NCBI GenBank assembly: GCA_002426755.1
Contig: DINI01000019.1
Coordinates: forward strand, 337,806-385,815
DNA length: 48,010 nt
Source: Flavobacteriaceae bacterium UBA5544
GTDB taxonomy: Bacteria > Bacteroidota > Bacteroidia > Flavobacteriales > Flavobacteriaceae
Reading direction: 5' to 3'
The notes below the pieces were generated by a model, which made no database searches, was not told the DNA's origin, and was given only the letters and a program-made list of their open reading frames with translations. Within the stretch, counting starts at the first letter, position 1, and every line of letters begins with the position of its first letter. This document shows positions 27,141 through 34,629 of the stretch, one piece after another. A program made the translations under genes and the position numbers.

Positions 27141-27173
27141 TTGGCCTTTTGAAGTTACCAAGCTCTAATTTTG
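27141..27173 (+). promoter_or_regulatory. Promoter of the OmpA-domain gene
   Basis: TTG (27141-27143), a 22-base spacer and TAATTTTG (27166-27173) fit the flavobacterial promoter; the ATG lies 30 bases downstream. Confidence 0.55.
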
Positions 27174-27203
27174 AGTATATTTATAATCCCTATCTAACAA
27201 TTA

Positions 27204-28037
27204 ATGAAGACTTTAGTTCTTGTTTTTCTTTTGGTATCTCAATTGGTGTTAGCTCAAAAAGAGTTGACACACGAGGTATATTTTGATACAGACAAATCTG
27301 AAGTTCCCGAAACTGAACATATTAAGTTATTGGCATTCCTTTCAGAAATTGAGTCCTTGGACATTGAACGCATTTCCATTTATGGTTTCTGCGATGACCG
27401 AGGCAGTCAAGAATATAATCTAAAACTATCTAATGACAGAGCCAATAATATTCGAGAAATTTTTTCCAATAATGAATTTGATGAATCTGTAATCATCAAT
27501 GTCGATGGAAAAGGTGAAGTATTGCTGAAAGTGGTACAAGAAGAAAATGTAGAAAAAATAAGAGGCCTAAACCGAAAAGTACAAATTATAGTGAAGCCTG
27601 TTTTTCCTCCTAAACCTGTGGTCGAAACCAAAAAAAAGGATGCTGCTGAAGTTTTGAAAGGAGATATTAAAGCGGGCGACAATATTGTTTTGGAAAATAT
27701 TTTATTCAAAACTGGTTATAGCTATCTTATACCTGAATCCGTAAAAACTCTTGAAAACATTACCAAGGTCATGGTAGAGCGAAAAGATATTTATTTCACA
27801 ATTCAAGGTCATGTGTGCTGTACCCAAAACAGCAGAGACGCCATTGACAGAAAAACCAAACAACGTAATTTATCCCTCGCCAGGGCAAAATATATTTATG
27901 AATATATGGCGAAAAAAGGGGTGGATAAAAAGCGTATGAAATTTGTGGGTATGCGTCGAAAATTTCCACTTGGTGGAGAGCCAAAATACGATCGTCGCGT
28001 TGAGATTTTAGTCACTTATGTTGGAGATAATAACTAG
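27204..28037 (+). CDS. Protein with two tandem OmpA-like peptidoglycan-binding domains
   Basis: A 277-residue exported protein (signal about 1-17, ending LVLAQ). Two OmpA-like domains follow each other. The first (about 22-133) has VYFDTDKSEVP and IYGFCDDRGSQEYNLKLS then NDRA, keeping the Asp and Arg that hold diaminopimelate. The second (about 160-272) has ILFKTGYSYLIPES and TIQGHVCC, where the Asp of the usual GHTD is replaced by Cys, so it may not bind peptidoglycan in the same way; LARAKYIYEYM keeps the Arg. No beta-barrel is present, so it is a periplasmic cell-wall linker. Its stop overlaps the convergent acetyltransferase stop by CTAG. Confidence 0.85.
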   Translation: MKTLVLVFLLVSQLVLAQKELTHEVYFDTDKSEVPETEHIKLLAFLSEIESLDIERISIYGFCDDRGSQEYNLKLSNDRANNIREIFSNNEFDESVIINVDGKGEVLLKVVQEENVEKIRGLNRKVQIIVKPVFPPKPVVETKKKDAAEVLKGDIKAGDNIVLENILFKTGYSYLIPESVKTLENITKVMVERKDIYFTIQGHVCCTQNSRDAIDRKTKQRNLSLARAKYIYEYMAKKGVDKKRMKFVGMRRKFPLGGEPKYDRRVEILVTYVGDNN

Positions 28038-28477
28038 TTTTTTATCATTCCAATATGAGGAATGCCATCTTCAAGATATTCCTCACCAACAGCTTTAAAT
28101 CCTAAATTAGTATAGAATTGCTTCAAATAAACCTGTGCTGATATTTTAATGGTTTCGGTATCATAATAATTCTTAATTGCTTCAATAGATGCATTCATGA
28201 TATCATAACCATAACGATATTTACGTTCATTAGTAATTACAACCACGCGGCCAATGCTTGCATTTTCAAAATAATCCCCTGGTTTAAAAATACGTGTGTA
28301 AGCCACTAATTTTTTATTTTTAAAACCCATAACATGCAACGCTTTTTGGTCTTTATAATCCAAATCCTGATATACACAATCTTGCTCAACCACAAAGATT
28401 TCACTGCGCAACTGTAAAATAGCATACAGTTCGTCAGTGGTAAGTTGTTTAAAAGTTTTGGTCTGTATCTTTAACAT
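28034..28477 (-). CDS. ElaA-like GNAT acetyltransferase
   Basis: A 147-residue single GNAT domain. The N-terminal LYAILQLRSEIFVVEQDCVYQDLD stretch (broken here as LYAILQLRSEIF and VVEQDCVYQDLD) and the C-terminal end EDGIPHIGM are characteristic of ElaA proteins, with IGRVVV in the acetyl-CoA strand. The substrate is not known for the family. It is the last gene of an rpiB-CDF-ElaA operon; its ATG overlaps the CDF stop in the sequence TGATG, indicating translational coupling. Confidence 0.87.
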   Translation of the reverse strand: MLKIQTKTFKQLTTDELYAILQLRSEIFVVEQDCVYQDLDYKDQKALHVMGFKNKKLVAYTRIFKPGDYFENASIGRVVVITNERKYRYGYDIMNASIEAIKNYYDTETIKISAQVYLKQFYTNLGFKAVGEEYLEDGIPHIGMIKN

Positions 28478-29382
28478 CAGTCTTGAACGATTATTTCTTT
28501 TGGGTCTTCTTTGTTAAATTCGGGTTGGATGTTTATATGGTTGATTGCAAATTCATTATGTAATACTTCTTCAATTTGATGTAAAATCACATCGAACTCA
28601 CTTATGGTAATATCTTCCTTAAAATCGAGATGGGCTTCCAAATGCAATTCATCATCATTTAAACACCAAATATGAATGTGATGCAAACGATTCACTTTCG
28701 GAATTTGATGCACAGCTCTAACGACATCTTTAATGTTGATATGTTCAGGCGTAAATAACATCAACATTTTTGAGGACTTAATCAACAAATCATATCCAAC
28801 CCAAATAAGATAAAGAGCAATTAAAAATGTCAACAGACTATCGACCCAAAACCACTGAAAATATTTCATCAACAATCCACCAATCAATACGGCAACACTC
28901 GCCATCATATCGGTCAGAAGGTGCAAATATGCCGAACGCATATTCATGTTGTTTTTAGAATCCTTCTTAAGTAATAAAACACTAAATCCATTACCCAAAA
29001 TGGCAACCAATGCCAACCATATCACCAATCCGGATTCAATTTCTTGAGGGTTGTGAAAACGTTTATACGCTTCTATAATCAATAAGACGGCTACAATTAC
29101 CAATGTGGATGCATTGATAAAGGCGGCCAAAATTTCGGCACGTTTATAACCAAAGGTTCTGTGAATAGAAGCTTTTTGCTTCGAAAGTCTAGAAGCAATA
29201 TAGCTTACAATCAATGATAATACATCGCTAAAATTATGCAATGCATCACTCAATAAGGATAAACTCCCAGAAAGCAAACCACCAACAACCTGTCCTGCAG
29301 TAATCAGAATATTTAGAAGAATAGAAATCAATAAATTTCTACCCTTCATATCTTTATGGTGATGAGAATGGTCGTGAGCCAT
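28477..29382 (-). CDS. Cation diffusion facilitator, Zn2+-type exporter (CzcD/ZitB-like)
   Basis: A 301-residue CDF exporter that swaps cytosolic divalent metal, most likely zinc, for protons. The N-terminus is His-rich (MAHDHSHHHKD). Six membrane helices carry the tetrahedral site: His49 and Asp53 in DALHNFSDV, and His154 and Asp158 in LHLLTDMMAS; a His-Asp/His-Asp set is the zinc-preferring form. The cytosolic C-terminal ferredoxin-like domain has His-rich strands (LHHIHIWCL, LHLEAHLDF). It lies 3 bases after rpiB on the same strand. Confidence 0.93.
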   Translation of the reverse strand: MAHDHSHHHKDMKGRNLLISILLNILITAGQVVGGLLSGSLSLLSDALHNFSDVLSLIVSYIASRLSKQKASIHRTFGYKRAEILAAFINASTLVIVAVLLIIEAYKRFHNPQEIESGLVIWLALVAILGNGFSVLLLKKDSKNNMNMRSAYLHLLTDMMASVAVLIGGLLMKYFQWFWVDSLLTFLIALYLIWVGYDLLIKSSKMLMLFTPEHINIKDVVRAVHQIPKVNRLHHIHIWCLNDDELHLEAHLDFKEDITISEFDVILHQIEEVLHNEFAINHINIQPEFNKEDPKEIIVQD

Positions 29383-29385
29383 TTT

Positions 29386-29823
29386 TTATGAATGTGCTAC
29401 TGGGATTTTTTCAACACGTTTTTGGTGCCTTCCACCTTCAAAGGACGTGTTCAAAAAAGTATCCACCATTTCAATCGCTTGTTGTTCGGCCGTAAATCTA
29501 GCCGGAATGCTCAAAATATTGGCATTGTTGTGTTGTCTTGCCAATGCCGCAATTTCCTTGGTCCAGCATAAAGCTGAACGTACGCCTTGATGTTTGTTGG
29601 CCGTCATATTGGCGCCATTACCGCTTCCACAGATAATGATTCCAAAATCCACTTTCTTGTTATCAACGTCATTCGCAACTGGATGCACAAAATCTGGATA
29701 ATCAACACTATCGTTGGAGTCTGTTCCGTAGTTGTTAACTTTATAGCCTTTAGCTTCCAAATGCTTTAAAACGGCTTTTTTATAATCAGTGCCTGCGTGG
29801 TCATTGCCTATTGAAATAGTCAT
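29386..29823 (-). CDS. rpiB: Ribose-5-phosphate isomerase B
   Basis: A 145-residue RpiB/LacAB-family isomerase that interconverts ribulose-5-phosphate and ribose-5-phosphate in the pentose phosphate pathway. Visible are IGNDHAGTDYK (Asp8, His9), the GYKVNNYGT strand, IIICGSGNGANMTANK with the catalytic Cys65, and GVRSALCW. Length is typical. It heads an operon with the CDF exporter and ElaA-like gene. No clear TAnnTTTG element was found upstream; the 652-bp gap before rnr starts here. Confidence 0.95.
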   Translation of the reverse strand: MTISIGNDHAGTDYKKAVLKHLEAKGYKVNNYGTDSNDSVDYPDFVHPVANDVDNKKVDFGIIICGSGNGANMTANKHQGVRSALCWTKEIAALARQHNNANILSIPARFTAEQQAIEMVDTFLNTSFEGGRHQKRVEKIPVAHS

Positions 29824-30475
29824 AATTATAGGGTGTTAGATTGAGCCTATAAAGTTACTAAATGAAGCAGAATAAATACCTTTATTCAGTATTAAAAAAG
29901 GTTAATAACAATATGTATGAGTTAGGTATTCATTACTTGTTCATAAGTTGCTATCAAAATCTAAAAGATAAATTTGCGGAATCCATTTTTTATTCCAAAC
30001 TAAAACTGGAATGACACCACCAAAAAAGTTAGCTGTTTTATTTGGATGAGTTATCAGACAAAAATCAGTGGAAATACACATCATTTTTAAATAAAGTTAT
30101 GCTATTTTTAGTCTCAACATACGTTATAAACAGTTGTTGATAACCTTATGAATAGAGGTATCTATCAAGCTTTTATATCTATTTTGAATGTTAACTCTGT
30201 ATTAACAAGATGTAAAATTCACATCATCAAAATAAAAAGCTAAAAAGTTATACAGCTATTAACACTCTATCATAATCATCATTATTTTTTTTAAAATTAA
30301 ATTAAAAGATGATTATCTAAATATTAAATGTGGATAAACTTTTTGAAGGTAGAATGTTGTTTAATTAATAAACCGTAGCTTTGCAATAACTTAGTTACCA
30401 ATCTTCTCCTTTAATTAAGTTACTAATAACCGAATTTCACTTAACTTTAGAAATTCAATATGATTACAATTATAA
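29824..30475. other. AT-rich gene-free gap between rpiB and rnr; candidate replication origin
   Basis: These 652 bases hold no credible gene. Around 30123-30144 GTTATAAACA and TGTTGATAAC form a near-perfect inverted pair (9 of 10) separated by GT; the right arm contains TGTTGATAA, one mismatch from a DnaA box. A perfect DnaA box on the minus strand (TGTGGATAA) lies at 30329-30337. Between them, TAATCATC (30273-30280) and GATGATTA (30308-30315) enclose a 27-base loop of only A and T, a possible unwinding element. The rnr promoter is at the right end. An origin is inference; the gap could simply be a long regulatory region. Confidence 0.35.
30357..30383 (+). promoter_or_regulatory. Probable promoter of rnr
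   Basis: TTG (30357-30359), a 16-base spacer and TAGCTTTG (30376-30383) resemble the flavobacterial promoter, with the spacer one base shorter than usual. The start codon is 92 bases downstream. Confidence 0.5.
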
Positions 30476-32671
30476 ATGACAACAAAGAAAAAAAAGAAAT
30501 CCAATAAAGGGATTTCAAACTTAACAAATACCATTCTAAGTATTTTAAAAAAAGATAGAAACCAATCCTTCAACTATAAACAAATTGCTGCAAAACTTCA
30601 GGTCACTGATGCCAGTAGTAGAAACCAAATCATTAAAAAACTCAACGAACTCCTCGCTAAAAAGGAAATCGTAGAAGTGGAGCGTGGCAAGTACAAAGCA
30701 GTCGTCAATACGGAATACCATATAGGGAAACTCGATATGGCAGCCCGTGGTTCTGGGTACATCATTTCAGAGGATTTTGATGAAGATGTGTTTATTGCCT
30801 CCAATAATATCAACCGAGCTTTGCATGGCGACGAAGTAGAATTTTATGTGTATAAGCGCCGTAAAAAAGGAAAATTTGAAGGCGAAATCACGAACATCGT
30901 TAAACGTGCCAAAAGTGAATATGTTGGTGTGATACAGGTCCATAAAAATTATGCCTTCGTGGTGGTAGATGGCACAAAAATGTACAAAGACATTTTTGTC
31001 CCTATCAATAAAATAAACAATGCCGAAGACGGGGATAAAGTCTTGGTTTCACTGGAATCGTGGGAAGAAGGCGAAGATTCTCCAATCGGAAAAGTATTGA
31101 AAGTCCTAGGGAAACCAGGCGAACATAATACCGAAATCCATTCGATTTTAGCGGAATATGGCTTGCCTTATGAATTCCCGCATGAAGTGGAAGAATTTGC
31201 TAACAAGCTCGATACTTCGATTACAAAAGAAGAAATAGCCAAACGTCGCGACATGCGAAAAACATTGACCTTCACCATTGACCCAAAAGATGCCAAGGAT
31301 TTTGATGATGCATTGTCGTTTGAAGTGTTGGACAATGGTTTGTACGAAATAGGAATCCATATTGCGGACGTTTCACATTATCTTCAGGAAGGAACCATTC
31401 TCGATGAAGAAGCCTATTCAAGAGCAACCTCGGTCTATCTAGTGGATAGAGTGGTGCCGATGCTTCCAGAAGTTTTATCAAACAATGCCTGCTCATTGCG
31501 ACCACACGAAGAAAAATATACCTTTTCTGCAATCTTTCAAATGAATGATAAAGCGGAAGTCAAAAACCAATGGTTTGGAAGAACGGTCACTTATAGCGAC
31601 GCTCGTTTTGCTTATGAAGAAGCCCAAGTGATTATTGAAACAAAGGCAAATCAAATTCCAGCAGAAATTTCATTGACCGGAGAACCGTATTTAGCGGACC
31701 AAAAAGTGGCAGATGCTGTGTTAAAAATGGATGAATTGGCAAAAATCATGCGTCGCAAACGTATGAAAGATGGTGCAATTTCATTCGATAAAGTGGAAGT
31801 GAAATTCGATTTGGACGAACAAGCCAATCCAATTGGTGTATTTTTTAAAACCAGCAAAGATGCCAATAAATTGATTGAGGAATTCATGTTATTGGCAAAT
31901 AAAAAAGTGGCAGAATTCGTTGGAAAACAATCACCAAAAAAGACTTTTGTCTATCGTGTGCACGATGAACCGGACGAAAGTAAATTGGCAGCACTTCAAG
32001 GTGTCGTTTCAAAATTTGGTTATAAATTGAATTTTAAAGACAGAAATAGTATCTCTAAATCCTTAAACGGATTACTTCAGGATGTTGTTGGAAAAAAAGA
32101 ACAAAATCTTGTGGATACCTTGACCATCCGAAGTATGAGCAAAGCGGAATATACCACCCACAATATTGGACATTATGGTTTGGCATTTGACTATTACAGC
32201 CACTTTACATCGCCAATTCGTCGTTATCCAGATGTGATGGCGCATCGTTTGTTGCAACAGTATCTGGATGGTGGAAAATCAGCCAATGAAGATGTGTATG
32301 AGGAAAAATGCAACCATTCCAGTAATATGGAAAATTTGGCCACAAAAGCAGAGCGTGATTCCATCAAGTATATGCAGATTCGTTTTATGGAAGACCATAA
32401 AAATGAAGACTTTGTAGGTGTGATTTCGGGTGTGACCGATTGGGGAATTTATGTGGAAATCATTTCCAATAAATGTGAAGGTATGGTGAGTGTTCGGGAT
32501 ATGAACGATGACCATTACCAATTTGATGAATCACAATATGCCATGGTTGGTAAAAAATCTGGCATGACCTATCAATTGGGTGATGAAGTAGTTGTAAGAG
32601 TTAAGAATACGGATTTAGTCAAAAAACATCTCGATTTCACACTCATTGGAAAACCAGAAATAGAAGTGTAA
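30476..32671 (+). CDS. rnr: Ribonuclease R
   Basis: A 731-residue processive 3'-to-5' exoribonuclease able to degrade structured RNA. Order: a basic N-terminus (TTKKKKKSNK), a winged-helix domain (about 17-75), two cold-shock-like domains, the RNB catalytic domain with TIDPKDAKDFDDAL (Asp269, 275, 277 and 278 coordinate Mg2+), and a C-terminal S1 domain (DFVGVISGVTDWGIYVEI). The RNB end HYGLAFDYYSHFTSPIRRYPD is also present. Length matches Bacteroidota RNase R; the lysine-rich C-terminal tail of E. coli is missing. Single gene, with a 652-bp upstream region. Confidence 0.97.
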   Translation: MTTKKKKKSNKGISNLTNTILSILKKDRNQSFNYKQIAAKLQVTDASSRNQIIKKLNELLAKKEIVEVERGKYKAVVNTEYHIGKLDMAARGSGYIISEDFDEDVFIASNNINRALHGDEVEFYVYKRRKKGKFEGEITNIVKRAKSEYVGVIQVHKNYAFVVVDGTKMYKDIFVPINKINNAEDGDKVLVSLESWEEGEDSPIGKVLKVLGKPGEHNTEIHSILAEYGLPYEFPHEVEEFANKLDTSITKEEIAKRRDMRKTLTFTIDPKDAKDFDDALSFEVLDNGLYEIGIHIADVSHYLQEGTILDEEAYSRATSVYLVDRVVPMLPEVLSNNACSLRPHEEKYTFSAIFQMNDKAEVKNQWFGRTVTYSDARFAYEEAQVIIETKANQIPAEISLTGEPYLADQKVADAVLKMDELAKIMRRKRMKDGAISFDKVEVKFDLDEQANPIGVFFKTSKDANKLIEEFMLLANKKVAEFVGKQSPKKTFVYRVHDEPDESKLAALQGVVSKFGYKLNFKDRNSISKSLNGLLQDVVGKKEQNLVDTLTIRSMSKAEYTTHNIGHYGLAFDYYSHFTSPIRRYPDVMAHRLLQQYLDGGKSANEDVYEEKCNHSSNMENLATKAERDSIKYMQIRFMEDHKNEDFVGVISGVTDWGIYVEIISNKCEGMVSVRDMNDDHYQFDESQYAMVGKKSGMTYQLGDEVVVRVKNTDLVKKHLDFTLIGKPEIEV

Positions 32672-32714
32672 CTTTTCTAAAAGTATAGCCACTAATTAGT
32701 TTAAAGATTAAATT

Positions 32715-33014
32715 ATGATACTTACCACAACCAACTCAATTGAAGGTTTTAAAATCATTGAATACAAAGGCGTTGTTTCGGGAATTGGAGTCAACGTTCA
32801 AAAAATGAAAATGACTTTTAATATGGAAAAATACTACAAAGCAATTGGAGACAGTATGAGCGAAGTAAAAGAACAGGCTTTTCAACAGTTAATGGACAAT
32901 GCAAAACAAATGAATGCCAATGTGGTTGTTGGAATTAAAGTGGATATTGAACTGACTTCCACCAATTATGTTGCTGTGTCCGTTACGGGAACTGCTGTGA
33001 GTGTGGCCGTGTGA
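32715..33014 (+). CDS. YbjQ-family (UPF0145, heavy-metal-binding-domain) protein
   Basis: A 99-residue cytosolic protein with the YbjQ pattern: LTTTNSIEGFKIIEYKGVVSG, split here as LTTTNSIEGFK and IIEYKGVVSG, then AFQQLMDNAKQMNANVVVGIK and a final beta strand AVSVTGTAVSV. Members form pentamers; a metal-binding role has been proposed from structure but is unproven. It follows rnr by 43 bases and may share its transcript. Function unknown. Confidence 0.85.
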   Translation: MILTTTNSIEGFKIIEYKGVVSGIGVNVQKMKMTFNMEKYYKAIGDSMSEVKEQAFQQLMDNAKQMNANVVVGIKVDIELTSTNYVAVSVTGTAVSVAV

Positions 33015-33060
33015 TGCTGTATTTGGTAAAGGTACAAGTGTCATAGTCACTTCTTTTTTT

Positions 33061-33084
33061 TAAATTTGTAGAAACACAAATTTA
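33061..33084 (+). promoter_or_regulatory. TAAATTTG element within an inverted repeat directly before the LysE-family start
   Basis: TAAATTTGT (33061-33069) and ACAAATTTA (33076-33084) are perfect 9-bp arms around AGAAAC, ending at the base before the ATG. The left arm is also a TAnnTTTG -7 match, so this could be an operator over the promoter or a hairpin masking the start. Confidence 0.4.
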
Positions 33085-33765
33085 ATGTTTGACGACATCC
33101 TATCAGCCATTCCTTTTGGTATCATCCTAGCGTTTACAATTGGCCCAGTTTTTTTTGTGCTGTTGGAAACCAGTGCCACCAAAGGTTTTAAAAGCGCCTT
33201 GATTTTTGATTTGGGCGTGATGTTGGCAGATATTTTCTTCATTGCCGTTGCTTTTTTTAGCACCAACAGACTTCTTGAAAAGATAAAGGACGACCCAAAC
33301 TTTTTAGTATTCGGTGGCGTTTTGTTGGTTGTTTATGGTTTTATCACATTTACAAAAACATCCAAATCCTTTCGTTCGATTGTTAGGGAATACCATAAAA
33401 TTGAAATCCAAAAAAACTATGGCAAACTGTTTCTGAAAGGTTTTTTGCTCAATTTCATCAACATTGGGGTGTTGGCTGGTTGGCTTGGCTTTATTGTAAT
33501 TGGGAATTCCTTGACCGAAACAAAAAATGGTTTAATTGTGTTTTTAGCAACGATTTTAATCACCTATTTCGTGGTTGATTTATTCAAAATTGCGATTGCA
33601 AAAAAACTAAAAAACAAATTGACGCCGCGCCGCATCTACAAAACAAAGAAGGTAATTGCATTGGTAATTTTAGGTTTTGGTGTTTTGTTATTGATACAGG
33701 CCTTTTTTCCAAAGGAAAAGGAAATGCTTAAGGACCGAATTGAACAGATTAATCCAATCCATTAA
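33085..33765 (+). CDS. LysE/RhtB-family amino-acid exporter
   Basis: A 226-residue membrane protein with about six helices. The first half has the LysE signature: AIPFGIILAFTIGPVFFVLLE and then TSATKGFKSALIFDLGVMLAD (quoted in parts, AIPFGIILAFTIGP and GFKSALIFDLGVMLAD), and the second half FLKGFLLNFINIGVLAGWLGF. These proteins export amino acids or related small solutes; the substrate here is unknown. A palindromic element ends immediately at the start codon. Confidence 0.87.
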   Translation: MFDDILSAIPFGIILAFTIGPVFFVLLETSATKGFKSALIFDLGVMLADIFFIAVAFFSTNRLLEKIKDDPNFLVFGGVLLVVYGFITFTKTSKSFRSIVREYHKIEIQKNYGKLFLKGFLLNFINIGVLAGWLGFIVIGNSLTETKNGLIVFLATILITYFVVDLFKIAIAKKLKNKLTPRRIYKTKKVIALVILGFGVLLLIQAFFPKEKEMLKDRIEQINPIH

Positions 33766-33851
33766 TTCTTTTAAAAGGCAATCACATAAAATAGCTGTTG
33801 CTGCTTTTGTTCCATTTTAGTTAATTCTTCATAAAAATTTGTAATAAAAAA

Positions 33852-33916
33852 CCCTCAACTAAAGTTGAAGGTTTCTCGAGGTGTCGAGCGGATTCGATTT
33901 GTTTAGCAGCTTTTGC
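33852..33916 (-). pseudogene. Decayed tRNA-Cys 3' fragment, distal copy, with its own terminator hairpin
   Basis: The minus strand keeps the anticodon-loop side GCAAAAGCTGCTA, the T-loop/T-stem 3' side TCGAATCCGCTCGACACC and a terminator stem (33852-33871), but the 5' strand of the T stem is altered and the whole 5' half of the tRNA is absent. It cannot fold as a tRNA. Confidence 0.8.
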
Positions 33917-33956
33917 TTGACTTTACTAAATTTTCTTAAAAATTGTTATAAAAAAA

Positions 33957-34022
33957 ACCCCCAACTAAAGTTGAGGGTTTTTCGAGGTGTCGAATGGATT
34001 CGATTTGTTTAGCAGCTTTTGC
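33957..34022 (-). pseudogene. Decayed tRNA-Cys 3' fragment, middle copy, with its own terminator hairpin
   Basis: Same organisation as the distal copy; it shares the T-arm change next to TAGCAGC but has its own change in the acceptor-proximal part (TCGAATGG on the plus strand instead of TCGAGCGG). Its hairpin, CCCCCAAC with GTTGAGGG (33958-33977), is the best paired of the three. Confidence 0.8.
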
Positions 34023-34063
34023 TAGGCTTTAATTAATTTTTTATAAAAATTTGTAATAAAAAA

Positions 34064-34083
34064 CCCTCAACTAAAGTTGAAGG
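34064..34083 (-). terminator. Terminator of tRNA-Cys
   Basis: On the minus strand CCTTCAAC, TTTA and GTTGAGGG form the stem-loop, followed by a T run. Two further hairpins of the same kind lie downstream in the repeats, so this tRNA has three terminators in series. Confidence 0.85.
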
Positions 34084-34090
34084 CTTCTCG

Positions 34091-34161
34091 AGGTGTCGAG
34101 CGGATTCGAACCGCTGTAGCAGCTTTTGCAGAGCTGAGCCTAGCCACTCGGCCACGACACC
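34091..34161 (-). tRNA. tRNA-Cys (GCA)
   Basis: The reverse complement folds as a cloverleaf: GGTGTCG pairs with CGACACC, D arm GGCCGAGTGGCTAGGC, anticodon loop CTGCAAA (anticodon GCA), and T arm with TTCGAATCC. The discriminator is U, as expected for tRNA-Cys, and CCA is not encoded. It reads toward the repeats and away from folB, which lies upstream on the same strand. Confidence 0.95.
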
Positions 34162-34196
34162 ATAATTGAACGGCAAATGTATAAAAAAATCAGTAT

Positions 34197-34565
34197 TTAC
34201 AAGTGTTTTTTTCGCTTTTCAGCCATTTTAATCGTTACCTTCTCAACATCACCACCAATGGGAGGATTCAATTTGCTGATTTTTATGCTGACTTTTTGAA
34301 CCATATCGTCTTCACCTAAAATGCGCGTGACAATACGTTTGGCGACCGTTTCGAGCAAATGGGTGGGTTTGTACATTTCCTCTCTGACAATTCGATTTAA
34401 AAACACATAATCGACCGTATCACTCAATTGGTCAGAGACTGCTGACGGTTGCAAATCGGCTTTTACGGTTAAATCAACCCGATAATCGCTCCCTATTTTT
34501 GTTTCTTCGGTTAAGCAACCGTGATTGGCAAATACCCTGATATTTTCAACTTTGATGACTCCCAA
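34197..34565 (-). CDS. folB: Dihydroneopterin aldolase
   Basis: A 122-residue T-fold enzyme that cleaves 7,8-dihydroneopterin to 6-hydroxymethyl-dihydropterin and glycolaldehyde in folate synthesis. Typical features are the start IRVFANHGCLTEE with conserved Glu, DLTVKADL, SDTVDYVFLNRIV, LLETVAKRI and KISKLNPPIGG with the active-site Lys. The gene ends 36 bases before tRNA-Cys on the same strand and may be co-transcribed with it. It is divergent from glnS, with back-to-back TAnnTTTG elements between. Confidence 0.94.
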   Translation of the reverse strand: MGVIKVENIRVFANHGCLTEETKIGSDYRVDLTVKADLQPSAVSDQLSDTVDYVFLNRIVREEMYKPTHLLETVAKRIVTRILGEDDMVQKVSIKISKLNPPIGGDVEKVTIKMAEKRKKHL

Positions 34566-34581
34566 AACAATTCATTTTCCA

Positions 34582-34589
34582 CAAAAATA
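34582..34589 (-). promoter_or_regulatory. Promoter -7 element for folB
   Basis: The minus strand reads TATTTTTG, matching TAnnTTTG, 17 bases before the folB ATG. Confidence 0.45.
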
Positions 34590-34605
34590 GTACACTATAT
34601 TTTAA

Positions 34606-34613
34606 TAACTTTG
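34606..34613 (+). promoter_or_regulatory. Promoter -7 element for glnS
   Basis: TAACTTTG followed by CA matches TAnnTTTG, 16 bases before the glnS ATG, so the leader is very short. Confidence 0.5.
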
Positions 34614-34629
34614 CATTTTTATTTTAAAT

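Larger units (their letters stand above)
33832..34129. repeat. Three tandem 105-107-bp repeats of tRNA-Cys 3' half plus terminator
   Basis: Units begin at 33832, 33937 and 34044; about 86 bp at the left of each are strongly conserved. Each reads TAAAAATT.GT, an A run, a CCCTCAAC-type hairpin, a GAGGTGTCGA box and CAGCTTTTGC. The third unit is the real 3' half and terminator of tRNA-Cys; the first two are copies with shared changes in the T arm. Confidence 0.85.

Noticed and set aside
33852..34022. Two extra tRNA-Cys genes
   Set aside because: The fragments lack the 5' half, D arm and full anticodon stem and cannot fold as tRNAs.
33832..34129. Tandem repeats as a possible CRISPR array
   Set aside because: There are only three units, each about 105 bp with no short repeat/unique spacer pattern, and the unit is explained by tRNA-Cys 3' half plus terminator.
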